Assembly (NCBI GenBank): GCA_964568735.1
Contig: CAZMRF010000013.1
Span: forward strand, 21,911 to 85,910
DNA from: CAZMRF01 sp964568735
GTDB lineage: Bacteria > Acidobacteriota > Polarisedimenticolia > JACPZX01
DNA length: 64,000 nucleotides
Reading direction: 5' to 3'
In this document: piece by piece, positions 44,105 through 52,850 of the stretch
Layout of the letters: the number at the start of each line of letters is the position of its first letter
Position numbering within the stretch: the first letter of the stretch is position 1
The notes under the pieces: model-generated
The model's database searches: none
The model's input: only the letters and a program-made list of their open reading frames with translations
Told to the model about the DNA's origin: nothing
Program-made: the position numbers and the translations under genes

Positions 44105-46525
44105 TCAGATGTCCAGGTTCCTTACGTCCAGCGCGTATCTTTCGATGAACTCACGCCGGGGCTCCACCTGCTCTCCCATGAGAACGCTGAACATGGTGTC
44201 CGCCTCCTCGGCATCCTCGATCCTCACCTGGAGAATGCGGCGGGTCTCGGGGTTCATCGTCGTTTCCCAGAGCTGCTCGGGGTTCATCTCCCCGAGTCCC
44301 TTGTAGCGCTGGATGGTCAGCCCGTCGCGCCCTTCCTCCATCATGTGGACGAGGAGCTCGCGGCGTCCTTCGATCGTCTTCTCCACGCCGTTGCGGGAGA
44401 GCGTCAGCGGGGTGGAGTTCAGCTCGGCGCACTGCCTCCAGGCCTGGTGGACCCTCCGATACTCGACCGTCCCGATGAGTCCTTCCCACGAAATCGGCAC
44501 CGGCGCGTGACCGAGAATCCCGGAAGCCACCGTGAAATCGTGGAGGCTGTGCTCTTCGTCGTGGTTCACCCCGCTCACGACGCGGCCGGTCTTTTCGAGA
44601 GCGTTCCGGAGATCCTCGACAGCCTCCCTGTCGGCAAACGTCGAACGCTGCCAGATGTCGCGCCGGAGCAGGACCTCGAGGAGATCTTCGTCCACCCCCC
44701 TCCGCCGAAGGAGAGCCGCAAGCCCTCGGACCTCCGTGAGGCGCTCGAGGAGCTTGAGGAACTCTTCCCCCGTGAAGACCTTGCCGGCGCTCGTCTTCAG
44801 GGAATGCTCTTCGGTCACCTTCTGAAGGACGAACCGATCCATCTCGGCTTCGGTGGAGAGATAGAGCTCCGACTTCCCCTTCTTGACCTTGAAGAGCGGC
44901 GGCTGCGCGATGTAGAGGTGCCCGCGCTCGATGAGCTCGGGGAGCTGCCGGTAGAAGAAAGTCAGCAGGAGCGTGCGGATATGCGCACCGTCGACGTCGG
45001 CGTCGGACATGAGGAAGACCTTGTGATACCGGAGCCGATTGACGTCGTAGTCGCCCATCCCCCGCACCCCCGTCCCGAGCGCGGTGATGAGAGTGGCGAG
45101 CTCCTCATGGTTGAGCATCTTGTCGTAGCGGGCCTTCTCGACGTTGAGGATCTTCCCCTTGAGGGGAAGGATCGCCTGGAACTTCCGGTCCCTCCCCTGC
45201 TTGGCCGACCCGCCGGCCGACTCGCCCTCGACGAGGAAGAGCTCGCACTTGCCGGGATCGCGCTCCTGGCAGTCGGCGAGCTTTCCGGGAAGCGATGAGA
45301 AGTCCAGGACGCCCTTCCTTCGGGTCGCGTCCCGTGCTTTCCTCGCCGCTTCCCTCGCCCGCGCCGCCTCGGCCGCCTTCCCGACCACGCGGCGCGCGAC
45401 CTGCGGATTCTCCTCGAAGAAGATTCCCAGGTGCTCGTTGATGACCGCCTCCACGAGCCCTTTGACCTCCGTGTTGCCCAGCTTGGTCTTCGTCTGGCCC
45501 TCGAACTGCGGGTTCGGGAGCTTGACGGAGATCACCGCGCTGAGTCCCTCCCGAACGTCGTCTCCCGTGAGGCTGACGTCCTTCATCTCCTTCGTCAGGT
45601 TGTTCTTCGTCGCGTAGTTGTTGATACACCGGGTCAGGGCCGCGCGGAAGCCGCTGAGATGTGTCCCGCCCTCTATGGTATTGACGCTGTTCGCGAATGC
45701 GAAGATGCTCTCGCTGTACCCGTCGTTGTACTGGAACGCGGCATCCACGAGCACCCGGCCTCGCTCCGCGGTCACGTGGATCGGTTCGGGGTGCAACGGC
45801 GTTCGGCTTCTGTTCAGGTACCGGATGAAGTCGCTGATTCCGCCGGCATAGTGAAAGGTCATCGTCTTTCCACTTCGCTCGTCGGAGAGATCGATCTTCA
45901 GCCCGGGGTTCAGGAAGGCGAGCTCCCGCAGGCGCTGGGAGAGGATGTCGTAGGAGAAGGCGGTCGTCTCGAATATCGTCGTGTCGGGCTTGAACGTGAT
46001 CTTCGTGCCCCGGCGCTGCGTGGTGCCGACCTGGGCGAACTCCGACGTGACGAGGCCGCGGGCATAGGCTTGCTGGTAGACCTTTCCATCCCTGTGGATC
46101 TCGAGGTCGAGCCGCTCGGACAGAGCGTTCACGACGGAGATGCCGACACCATGGAGGCCGCCGGAAACCGCGTAGCTCTGGTTGTCGAACTTGCCGCCCG
46201 CGTGCAGCGTCGTGAGGACCACCTCAGCGGCCGGCTTCTTCGCCTGGGGATGCTCTTCGACGGGGATGCCGCGGCCGTCGTCCGTGACGGTCACGCTGTC
46301 ATCGAGGTGGATTGTCACCTCGATGTGCGAGCAGTGGCCCTCGAGCGCCTCGTCGACGCTGTTGTCGACGACCTCGTAGACGAGGTGGTGGAGACCCGTC
46401 TCCCCTGTCGAGCCGATGTACATCGCAGGGCGCTTGCGGACGGGCTCCAGGCCCCCGAGGATCTGGATCCTCGTTGCGTCGTACTTCGACGTCTCGGCTG
46501 GTGGCGGCGCTTCCACGTCACTCAT
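44105..46525 (-). CDS. gyrB: DNA gyrase subunit B
   Basis: 806 residues. The GHKL ATPase domain has VVDNSVDEAL, DDGRGIPVE and GGLHGVGISVVNALS. The TOPRIM part has VEGESAGGSAKQGRDR, LPLKGKILNVEKAR and DADVDGAHIRTLLLTF. An insertion of roughly 160 residues before the QRYKGLGEM motif is of the type seen in Gram-negative GyrB. The C-terminus matches gyrase (EFIERYALDVRNLDI). It lies only 28 nt after dnaN, where many bacteria have recF. Confidence 0.96.
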   Translation of the reverse strand: MSDVEAPPPAETSKYDATRIQILGGLEPVRKRPAMYIGSTGETGLHHLVYEVVDNSVDEALEGHCSHIEVTIHLDDSVTVTDDGRGIPVEEHPQAKKPAAEVVLTTLHAGGKFDNQSYAVSGGLHGVGISVVNALSERLDLEIHRDGKVYQQAYARGLVTSEFAQVGTTQRRGTKITFKPDTTIFETTAFSYDILSQRLRELAFLNPGLKIDLSDERSGKTMTFHYAGGISDFIRYLNRSRTPLHPEPIHVTAERGRVLVDAAFQYNDGYSESIFAFANSVNTIEGGTHLSGFRAALTRCINNYATKNNLTKEMKDVSLTGDDVREGLSAVISVKLPNPQFEGQTKTKLGNTEVKGLVEAVINEHLGIFFEENPQVARRVVGKAAEAARAREAARKARDATRRKGVLDFSSLPGKLADCQERDPGKCELFLVEGESAGGSAKQGRDRKFQAILPLKGKILNVEKARYDKMLNHEELATLITALGTGVRGMGDYDVNRLRYHKVFLMSDADVDGAHIRTLLLTFFYRQLPELIERGHLYIAQPPLFKVKKGKSELYLSTEAEMDRFVLQKVTEEHSLKTSAGKVFTGEEFLKLLERLTEVRGLAALLRRRGVDEDLLEVLLRRDIWQRSTFADREAVEDLRNALEKTGRVVSGVNHDEEHSLHDFTVASGILGHAPVPISWEGLIGTVEYRRVHQAWRQCAELNSTPLTLSRNGVEKTIEGRRELLVHMMEEGRDGLTIQRYKGLGEMNPEQLWETTMNPETRRILQVRIEDAEEADTMFSVLMGEQVEPRREFIERYALDVRNLDI

Positions 46526-46553
46526 CCATTCATCTCTCCCGGCACTGTCGACG

Positions 46554-47660
46554 TCAGATCCTCATGGGCATGACGACGTAGGTGTACTTCGAGGCCTCCT
46601 CGCCGGCGGGGTGCAGGACACCCTGTGACACCTCGTCCTTCAACTCGATGATCACCTTGTCGGTTCCCACGACGGAGAGAAAATCGAGCAGGTACTTCGC
46701 GTTGAATCCGACCTCCACGTCGTCTCCGGAGTAGTCCGTTCCGATCGTTTCGGAAGCCTCCCCCATCTCGGGATTCCTCGAGGAGACCTCGGCCTTGCCG
46801 GACTTCAGCGCCAGCTTGATGGCGCGTGACCTCTCATTCGCCAGGATGCTCACGCGCGTGAGCGCGGTCGTGAAATCGACCCGCTCGAACTCCACGCTCT
46901 TGTCGTTCCCCTTCGGGATGACCTTCTCGAAGTTCGGGAAGGTACCTTCGAGGATTCTGGACGAGAGGTGTGTTCTTCCGATGTCGAAGAAGAGGTGATT
47001 GTCCTTGCGGCAGTAGAAAACATCCTCTCCGCTGCTCGCGGCAATCCGGGCGATCTCACCGAGCGCCTTCCTCGGCACGAGGATGCGTTCCTCCTCTGCG
47101 GGCCCCTTCTCGAGCTGTTCCGTGACGTGCGCCAGGCGGAACCCGTCGCTGGCGACGAGCGACATGCTCTTGGCGCTGAGGACGAGAAGGGCTCCATTCA
47201 AGGCAAACCTCGAGTCGTCCGGCGTCACCGCGAATATCACCTTCTCGACCATTCTCCGGAGCTGGCTCCCGGGGAGTCTCACCTTCGTCGTCTTGCCGGG
47301 GCTCGGTAGCGTGGGAAAATCTTCCTTCGGCAGCCCCATGATCCTGAACTTCGACCTGTTGCAGACGACGCTCACCCAGTGCTGGGAGTCGTCTTTTATT
47401 GTGATTTCATTATCTGGCAGAAGCCTTACTATTTCGAAGAGCTTCCTGGCCGAAACGCTGATGGCTCCAGGCTCCTTGACGCTCGCCTCCGCCCGGCCAC
47501 GAACACTCACCTCGAGGTCGGTCGCCATCAGCTCCAGTCCCTCACCGTCAGCGGCAAGCAGGACGTTTCCCAGGATGGGGACGGTGTTCTTCCGCTCGAC
47601 CACCCCCTGGAGGAGGTCCAGCTCCGCGTTGAGAGCAGGCTGCTTGATGGTGAACTCCAT
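46554..47660 (-). CDS. dnaN: DNA polymerase III sliding clamp (beta)
   Basis: 368 residues, three repeated clamp domains. Seen are VPILGNVLL, LLPDNEITIK, AVTPDDSRFALNGALL, VASDGFRLAH and the C-terminal YTYVVMPMRI typical of the clamp. It encircles DNA and tethers polymerase III. The start ATG 47660 has GAGAAGGAG upstream. dnaA lies upstream across a 297-nt gap, gyrB downstream. Confidence 0.95.
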   Translation of the reverse strand: MEFTIKQPALNAELDLLQGVVERKNTVPILGNVLLAADGEGLELMATDLEVSVRGRAEASVKEPGAISVSARKLFEIVRLLPDNEITIKDDSQHWVSVVCNRSKFRIMGLPKEDFPTLPSPGKTTKVRLPGSQLRRMVEKVIFAVTPDDSRFALNGALLVLSAKSMSLVASDGFRLAHVTEQLEKGPAEEERILVPRKALGEIARIAASSGEDVFYCRKDNHLFFDIGRTHLSSRILEGTFPNFEKVIPKGNDKSVEFERVDFTTALTRVSILANERSRAIKLALKSGKAEVSSRNPEMGEASETIGTDYSGDDVEVGFNAKYLLDFLSVVGTDKVIIELKDEVSQGVLHPAGEEASKYTYVVMPMRI

Positions 47661-47957
47661 GCTCGACTCCTTCTCTCGAGGTCTGTCAGTGGACTACGAC
47701 AGGGTACTCGGCCGCACCAGATCCTGATGACGATCTCTGATCATGCATAGGGGAGAGATCTAGTGATCGTCGTAGGCCCTGTGCAAGGCGTTGAAAACTC
47801 CGGAAGTATTCTACCCTCACAGGGATCGCTTGTGGACGCTCCGGGGGCGTCCGCACACATGCATCCACGGCCTGGCCGGGATCGCGCGGGGACACGAGGA
47901 AGAGGTGTCGGTGGGACACCACGCAAATGGCCTCATTCAGGCCCCTGCCCGGACAAG
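47661..47957. other. dnaA-dnaN intergenic region
   Basis: About 300 bp without a credible gene. It should hold the dnaN promoter on the minus strand. Two DnaA-box-like words (near 47829 CTTGTGGAC and 47863 GCATCCACG) are too degenerate to call. No strong hairpin with T-tract seen. Confidence 0.35.
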
Positions 47958-49262
47958 TCATTTAAACGCTTCAATAAACGTGTTGATGATACTGTCGAAA
48001 TCCTGCTCGTCGCGGCGCATCCTTTCGATCTTCCGGATGGCGTGCAGGACCGTCGAGTGATGCTTGTTGCCGAAGCGGCGGCCGATTTCAGGCAGTGATG
48101 ACGAAGTCAGATTCTTGCACAAGTACATGGCGATCTGCCGGGGGAAGGACACCTGGCGGGCGTTGTTCCTGGCTTTCAGGTCGATGACCCGCAGCCGGTA
48201 GTAGTTGGCCACGTATTTCTGGATGGCGTCCACGGTCACGGCCCTATCCTGGTCCGGAAAGAGATCCTTGAGGACGTCCCGGGCAAGGGGGAGGTCGATC
48301 CTGCGGGCCGTGACCGAGGCAAACGCCAGAAGGCGCACCAGCGCCCCCTCAAGCTCGCGGACGTTCGACTTGGTCTTGCTGGCGATGAAAATGGCCACGT
48401 CGGCCGGAATCTCCACCCCCTCGGCCTCGGCCTTCTTGTTCAGGATGGCCACCTTCGTCTCGAGGTCGGGGGGCTGGATGTCGGCGATGAGCCCCCACTC
48501 GAACCGGGATCGGAGGCGCTCCTCGATGGTCGGAATCTCTCTCGGGCGCTTGTCGCTCGTGATGACGATCTGCTTGCCCGCCTCGTAGAGGGTGTTGAAG
48601 GTGTGAAAGAACTCCTCCTGCGTACGCTCCTTCCCGGCAAGGAACTGGATGTCGTCGACCAGCAGGACGTCGATACCGCGATACCGCTCCCGGAACCCGG
48701 AGGTATTCTCGAACTGGATGGAGCCGATCAGCTCGTTCACGAATGTCTCGCTGGAGATGTATTTCATCCGCCGCTCGCGGCTCTTCCCCCGCACCCGGTT
48801 GCCGATCGCATGCATGAGGTGGGTCTTCCCGAGGCCCACACCGCCGTAGATGAAAAGCGGGTTGTAGGCCCGGCCCGGCGCGTCGGCAACTCGCAGCGAC
48901 GCCGCGGCGGCGAACTCATTCGAGGAGCTCACGACGAAGGAGTCGAAGGTGTACCGCGCGTTGACTCCGTCGGTTTCGCGCTCCGACGCCGATCGTGGGG
49001 GCTTGGCGACATCGAGCGCTCTGTCCTCTCCGTCGCAGACGAACCGGACGTCCAGCTCCGGGCGATCGGAGGCGAGAGCGGCGGCTGAGATCCGCTCCGC
49101 GTAGTTCCGCCGGATCCAGTCCGAGAAGAGCCGGTTCGGAACGCTGACGTAGACGACGCGTCCGTCGTCACGCAGCAATGCTGTGGGGCGCAGCCAGGTC
49201 GAGAATGCCTGCCTGGGGATCTCCGGCTCGACCTGGCTGAGAATGCGCTGCCATATGTTCAT
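47958..49262 (-). CDS. dnaA: Chromosomal replication initiator DnaA
   Basis: About 434 residues. N-terminal domain I begins MNIWQRILSQVEPEIPRQAF. The AAA+ core has GGVGLGKTHLMHAI, VDDIQFLAGKERTQEEFFHTF and the sensor RFEWGLI. Domain IV has the DnaA-box-binding signature NKHHSTVLHAIRKIE. It melts oriC and loads the helicase. ATG 49262 is preferred over a GTG at 49304 because that GTG lies inside the DnaA box TTATCCACA and domain I normally starts here. The gene points away from the predicted oriC on its 5' side. Confidence 0.95.
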   Translation of the reverse strand: MNIWQRILSQVEPEIPRQAFSTWLRPTALLRDDGRVVYVSVPNRLFSDWIRRNYAERISAAALASDRPELDVRFVCDGEDRALDVAKPPRSASERETDGVNARYTFDSFVVSSSNEFAAAASLRVADAPGRAYNPLFIYGGVGLGKTHLMHAIGNRVRGKSRERRMKYISSETFVNELIGSIQFENTSGFRERYRGIDVLLVDDIQFLAGKERTQEEFFHTFNTLYEAGKQIVITSDKRPREIPTIEERLRSRFEWGLIADIQPPDLETKVAILNKKAEAEGVEIPADVAIFIASKTKSNVRELEGALVRLLAFASVTARRIDLPLARDVLKDLFPDQDRAVTVDAIQKYVANYYRLRVIDLKARNNARQVSFPRQIAMYLCKNLTSSSLPEIGRRFGNKHHSTVLHAIRKIERMRRDEQDFDSIINTFIEAFK

Positions 49263-49633
49263 GAGTCCGAACCGCTTGCCCCTTTCGGGCCATGAGTTAT
49301 CCACAGCCTTTCAACACTTGTGGAAATCGCGGGGTGGAACAAGTCATTCAGATACAGATAGATAGGCCACAGATGGGGTTCTCATTTGGTCTTATGTTAA
49401 ATTCATCGACCTACCGCCCCCACCGATTGTGCCGCGCAGGGAAAGGGCGCGAGATCTTGTGAGGGAGGCCATCGACGGCCGGAAGGAACCAGGGTCCGCG
49501 GGACATTGCTCCACGTCGTCGCGCAGAGCCACTGCCTGCACGACATCGCGTAGGGAACCAGCCCTGTCAGGAAGCGGCGATGCTACCACAACGACTTCGA
49601 GCGTGACAATGATTTCGATCCATCGCGCCGTGC
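49263..49633. other. oriC: Predicted replication origin (oriC) between dnaA and rpmH
   Basis: Leftward and rightward gene blocks diverge here (dnaA-dnaN-gyrBA versus rpmH-rnpA-yidC-parAB). A perfect DnaA box TTATCCACA lies at 49297-49305. A second, two-mismatch copy is on the other strand at 49319-49327. AT-rich DNA follows at about 49339-49375 and 49380-49412 (TTATGTTAAATTC), suitable for unwinding. Only one perfect box is visible, fewer than in well-studied origins, so minimal-origin limits are unclear. The rest of the stretch has no credible gene. Confidence 0.6.
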
Positions 49634-49663
49634 TTGACGATGCAGAACGATGCTAGCTACCAT
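49634..49663 (+). promoter_or_regulatory. Promoter of rpmH-rnpA-yidD-yidC
   Basis: TTGACG (49634-49639), 18-bp spacer and TACCAT (49658-49663). Transcription would start near 49670, about 50 nt before rpmH. Confidence 0.45.
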
Positions 49664-49720
49664 GAAGTGTCTCCCCCACAACCCTGAATCAGCTCACCTT
49701 CGCTCGGAGCCACCCAACCG

Positions 49721-49855
49721 ATGAAGAGAACATTTCAGCCGAACAACCGTCGGCGGAAGAAAACCCATGGCTTCCGAGCCCGCATGAAGAGCAAGAACGG
49801 ACGGATCGTTCTGAAGCGTCGTCGTGCCAAGGGGAGGAAGAGGCTCGCGGTGTGA
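49721..49855 (+). CDS. rpmH: 50S ribosomal protein L34
   Basis: A 44-residue basic protein, KRTFQPNNRRRKKTHGF at the start and GRIVLKRRRAKGRKRLAV at the end, which is the complete bL34 pattern. It heads the rightward block next to oriC, the usual place. Its stop overlaps the rnpA start by 4 nt (GTGA). Confidence 0.95.
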   Translation: MKRTFQPNNRRRKKTHGFRARMKSKNGRIVLKRRRAKGRKRLAV

Positions 49856-50229
49856 TCCGCTCGGGCCGCCGGCAGCAGCGTTTCAGGCCCGAAGATCGGA
49901 TGAGAAAGAAATCGGACTTCGACCGCGCATACTCCCAGGGTCGGCGGATCCCCTCGGCGTACTTCACAGTCATCACCTGTCAGGCGGGGCTGGATCGTCC
50001 GCGCCTGGGAGTCACGGTTCCCAAGGCCGTGGGCGGGGCCGTGATCCGCAACGCCGTGCGGCGGAGGCTTCGCGAGGCCTTCCGCAAGAACAGGGGCGCC
50101 ATCGCGGTGCCGATCGATATCGTCCTTCACGTGAGGCCGGCCGCAGCCGGAGCGACCTTCGCGGATCTGGAGAAGGAATTGCTGCATGCACTGGGGCGAA
50201 TCGGCCCGCGGCCGGAGGCGAAGCTGTGA
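49852..50229 (+). CDS. rnpA: Ribonuclease P protein component
   Basis: 125 residues. The RNase P protein signature is AVIRNAVRRRLREAFR, preceded by RLGVTVPKAVG; the N-terminal strand RMRKKSDFDRAYSQGRR is typical. It assists the catalytic RNA in trimming tRNA 5' ends. GTG 49852 overlaps the rpmH stop; an internal ATG (MRKKSDF, about residue 17) is an alternative that would give the more usual length of 109. It overlaps yidD by 4 nt. Confidence 0.93.
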   Translation: MIRSGRRQQRFRPEDRMRKKSDFDRAYSQGRRIPSAYFTVITCQAGLDRPRLGVTVPKAVGGAVIRNAVRRRLREAFRKNRGAIAVPIDIVLHVRPAAAGATFADLEKELLHALGRIGPRPEAKL

Positions 50230-50444
50230 AGGCTCATGTCCGGATCGCCTCGGCCCCTGTGCGCTTCTACCAGCTCCTCGTCTCGCCTCTGTTTCCGCCG
50301 GTCTGCCGCTTCCACCCCACCTGCTCGCGCTACGCGATCGAAGCTCTCGAGGCGCATGGCCTCCTGCGCGGCATCGTCCTCGCGCTGAGGCGCATCGTCC
50401 GCTGCCACCCCTTCAATCCAGGCGGCTTCGACCCGGTTCCCTGA
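50226..50444 (+). CDS. yidD: Membrane protein insertion efficiency factor YidD
   Basis: 72 residues from a GTG that overlaps the rnpA stop (GTGA). The family core is FPPVCRFHPTCSRYAIEALEAHG and RRIVRCHPFNPGGFDPVP, with conserved Cys, Pro and Tyr. YidD is a small membrane-associated helper of YidC-dependent insertion. It sits in the standard rnpA-yidD-yidC order, one base before yidC. Confidence 0.92.
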   Translation: MKAHVRIASAPVRFYQLLVSPLFPPVCRFHPTCSRYAIEALEAHGLLRGIVLALRRIVRCHPFNPGGFDPVP

Positions 50445-50445
50445 A

Positions 50446-52173
50446 ATGGAGAGACGAGCACTCCTGGCCGTCGTCCTCAGCATCCTTGTGCTGGGGATCT
50501 GGCAGGCCTTCGTAGCCCCTCCCCTTCCGCGATCACACACTGCACCAGGCGTCGAGGCGAATGAACCCGTCACGCCTCCGAGTCCCGATCCGCTCCAGGC
50601 CGCCGGCGAAGGGGTGAGTGAGGGACCCGAAGAAGCCTCTCCCCCACCCGATGCCGTAGCGGCCGAGGCCCAGCGCGAGTTCATCGTCGAGACGGCGACC
50701 TACTCGGTGCGCTTCGACAACCGGGGCGGGAGGATCCTGTCCTGGCGGCTGCTGAGGTTCGAGGATGACCTTGGGACCCCACAGGAGATGGTCCTGCGGG
50801 AGCTCCCGCCAGGGGGAGAGTTCCCCTTCCGCCTGGCCGTGGTCGGTGACGAGGCCGCGACAGAGCGGCTTGACTCGGCACTCTTCCGGGAGGAGGTCCG
50901 CGAGGCAGACCCCGCCGATGAATGGCCGGGAGGCGGATTCCAGGGGCAGGTCGTCTCGTTCAGGTGGGCCGATGGTCAGGGGCTGGAGGCCGTCAAGAAG
51001 CTGGCCCTGCCCGCTGAGGGGTACGTGGGGCATGCGGCTGCCGAGGTCATCCGCAACGGGCAGCCGGCGGAAATGCGCCTGACGTGGGCCGTTGGCCTTC
51101 CGGAGCCGCATGACGCCAAGACGAAGCACTACTGGAAGGCCATCGGGCAGGGCATCGCGCACGCCGGCGGGAAGGTGGCGCGCTTCGACCCCGCCAAGAC
51201 GGCGTCCATCGTGCAGCTCGCCGCCTCACAGGGAGGAGGCTCGATCCTGTGGGGCGGTCTGGAGAGCACCTACTTCACGTCGCTCCTCCTTCCCGATGAG
51301 CCTGGGGAGGCGAACCTCAGCTTCGTGCCGTTGCCGGCCGCGCCCGTCGCCGGCGGGAGCCCGGAGGCCAAGCCGCTCCTCGCGGCCCGTTTCGAGGGCA
51401 AGGGTCAGGCCCGCTTCTCCACCGTCGTCGGACCGAAGGACTACGACCTTCTCTCACGAACCGGAAGAGAGCTGGAGCTGGCCATCGACTTCAGCCGGTA
51501 CTCCCTCATCTACGTCCTGACGAAATACCTCTACCTCGCGCTGCGCTGGATCAACACCTACGTCGGCAACTACGGCTTCTCCATCATCCTGCTGACGATC
51601 GTGCTGAGGGCGGGCTTCTTCCCGCTCATGTACCGCTCGTCGATCTCCATGCGGCAGAACGCGAAGAAGATGCAGAAGATCCAGCCCAAGGTGAAGGCGA
51701 TCCAGGAGCGCTACCGGAAGATGAAGCGCACCGTGGAGAGCCAGCGGAAGATGAACGACGAGGTCATGGGGATCTACAAGAAGGAAGGCATGAATCCCAT
51801 GGGGAGCCTCGGTGGGTGCCTTCCCCTGTTCATCCAGATGCCGTTCTTCCTGGCCTTCTACAACCTGCTCTCAGTGACCATCGAGATGCGCGGAGCGCCG
51901 TTCGTCTTCTGGGTGCGCGATCTGTCCCGGATGGATCCCTGGTACGTTCTGCCCATTCTCATGGGGGCATCGTGGATGGTCCAGCAGGCGATGACATCAT
52001 CGAGCATCCCCGATCCGATGCAGCGCCGTATCATGGGACTGATGCCTCTGATGTTCACGTTCATGATGCTCAACATGCCCAGCGGCCTCGTGCTCTACTG
52101 GCTCATGAGCAACCTGCTGGGGCTCGGTCAGCAATACATCATCAACCGCCAGGCGGACAAGCAGCCGGCGTGA
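50446..52173 (+). CDS. yidC: Membrane protein insertase YidC
   Basis: 575 residues. The N-terminal anchor is LLAVVLSILVLGIWQAF. A long periplasmic P1 domain fills about residues 60-340. Then five transmembrane segments of the Oxa1 core follow, with GNYGFSIILLTIVLRAGFFPLMYRSS split by the cytoplasmic loop KKMQKIQPKVKAIQERY, and NPMGSLGGCLPLFIQMPFF. It inserts and folds inner-membrane proteins with or without Sec. The P1 domain is characteristic of diderm bacteria. Confidence 0.95.
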   Translation: MERRALLAVVLSILVLGIWQAFVAPPLPRSHTAPGVEANEPVTPPSPDPLQAAGEGVSEGPEEASPPPDAVAAEAQREFIVETATYSVRFDNRGGRILSWRLLRFEDDLGTPQEMVLRELPPGGEFPFRLAVVGDEAATERLDSALFREEVREADPADEWPGGGFQGQVVSFRWADGQGLEAVKKLALPAEGYVGHAAAEVIRNGQPAEMRLTWAVGLPEPHDAKTKHYWKAIGQGIAHAGGKVARFDPAKTASIVQLAASQGGGSILWGGLESTYFTSLLLPDEPGEANLSFVPLPAAPVAGGSPEAKPLLAARFEGKGQARFSTVVGPKDYDLLSRTGRELELAIDFSRYSLIYVLTKYLYLALRWINTYVGNYGFSIILLTIVLRAGFFPLMYRSSISMRQNAKKMQKIQPKVKAIQERYRKMKRTVESQRKMNDEVMGIYKKEGMNPMGSLGGCLPLFIQMPFFLAFYNLLSVTIEMRGAPFVFWVRDLSRMDPWYVLPILMGASWMVQQAMTSSSIPDPMQRRIMGLMPLMFTFMMLNMPSGLVLYWLMSNLLGLGQQYIINRQADKQPA

Positions 52174-52187
52174 CAACGGGGTCGCAC

Positions 52188-52706
52188 ATGGAGAAGGGCA
52201 CGAGGTCGGAAAAGGACAAGGGATCGGAGGCGCTGGACCCGGGCCTCCTCGAGGAGATCCAGTTCTACGTCGAGGACATCGTCGACATGGCCGCACTCGA
52301 GCTGGACGCGGCGATCTACCAGGAGCGAGATGCCCTGGTCCTCCAGCTCGAAGGGCCCGACAGCGGGCTGCTCCTGGACTATGGCGGGGAGATTCTCGAT
52401 GCCTTCCAGGTCGTACTCGGGAAGATCGTCCCCCGCCGCTTCAACATCGACCAGAGAATCCTGGTGGACACCAACAACGCCAGGATCACGCGCGAGCGCG
52501 AGCTCATCGAGGTCGCGAAGAAGGCGGCGGAGACGGTGCGGAAGACGGGGCGGCTCCAGGAGCTGAGCCCCATGAACTCGATGGAGAGACGCATCGTCCA
52601 CCTGGCTCTCGGCGAAGAAGAGGGCGTCACCACGGAGAGCACGGGCGAGGGAGACGTCCGTCGCGTACAGATTCTCCCGGTGCAGGTCGAAAGAGCCGAA
52701 GGCTGA
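52188..52706 (+). CDS. khpB: Jag/KhpB-type RNA-binding protein (KH-R3H)
   Basis: 172 residues. A KH-like domain contains LLDYGGEILDAFQVVLGKIV, and an R3H domain follows with ELSPMNSMERRIVHLAL (the Arg-x3-His pair). The N-terminal Jag domain of Firmicute proteins is not present. It probably binds RNA in the cytoplasm and acts with KhpA. ATG 52188 has GGGG 6 nt upstream; a GTG at 52170 overlapping the yidC stop as GTGA is equally possible given the other GTGA junctions in this operon. Confidence 0.88.
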   Translation: MEKGTRSEKDKGSEALDPGLLEEIQFYVEDIVDMAALELDAAIYQERDALVLQLEGPDSGLLLDYGGEILDAFQVVLGKIVPRRFNIDQRILVDTNNARITRERELIEVAKKAAETVRKTGRLQELSPMNSMERRIVHLALGEEEGVTTESTGEGDVRRVQILPVQVERAEG

Positions 52707-52850
52707 TAGAGAGGCCGCGATTCCGAGTCGTGTCCGCGCGCGGTGCTCGATGCACCAGGGCTTCCGTCGTGATCCCGATTCGTGGTCGGCTATTCAGTGC
52801 CCTTCCCGGGCGATGACTCGGCAACGCTCGTTCCGCCGATGGGCGGACTG

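Noticed and set aside
47661..47957. Short frames between dnaN and dnaA
   Set aside because: Several mutually overlapping frames on both strands with no protein-like features.
49429..49656. 75-codon + strand frame between dnaA and rpmH
   Set aside because: Arg/Ser/Thr-rich, no ribosome site, overlaps the rpmH promoter; better explained as origin DNA.
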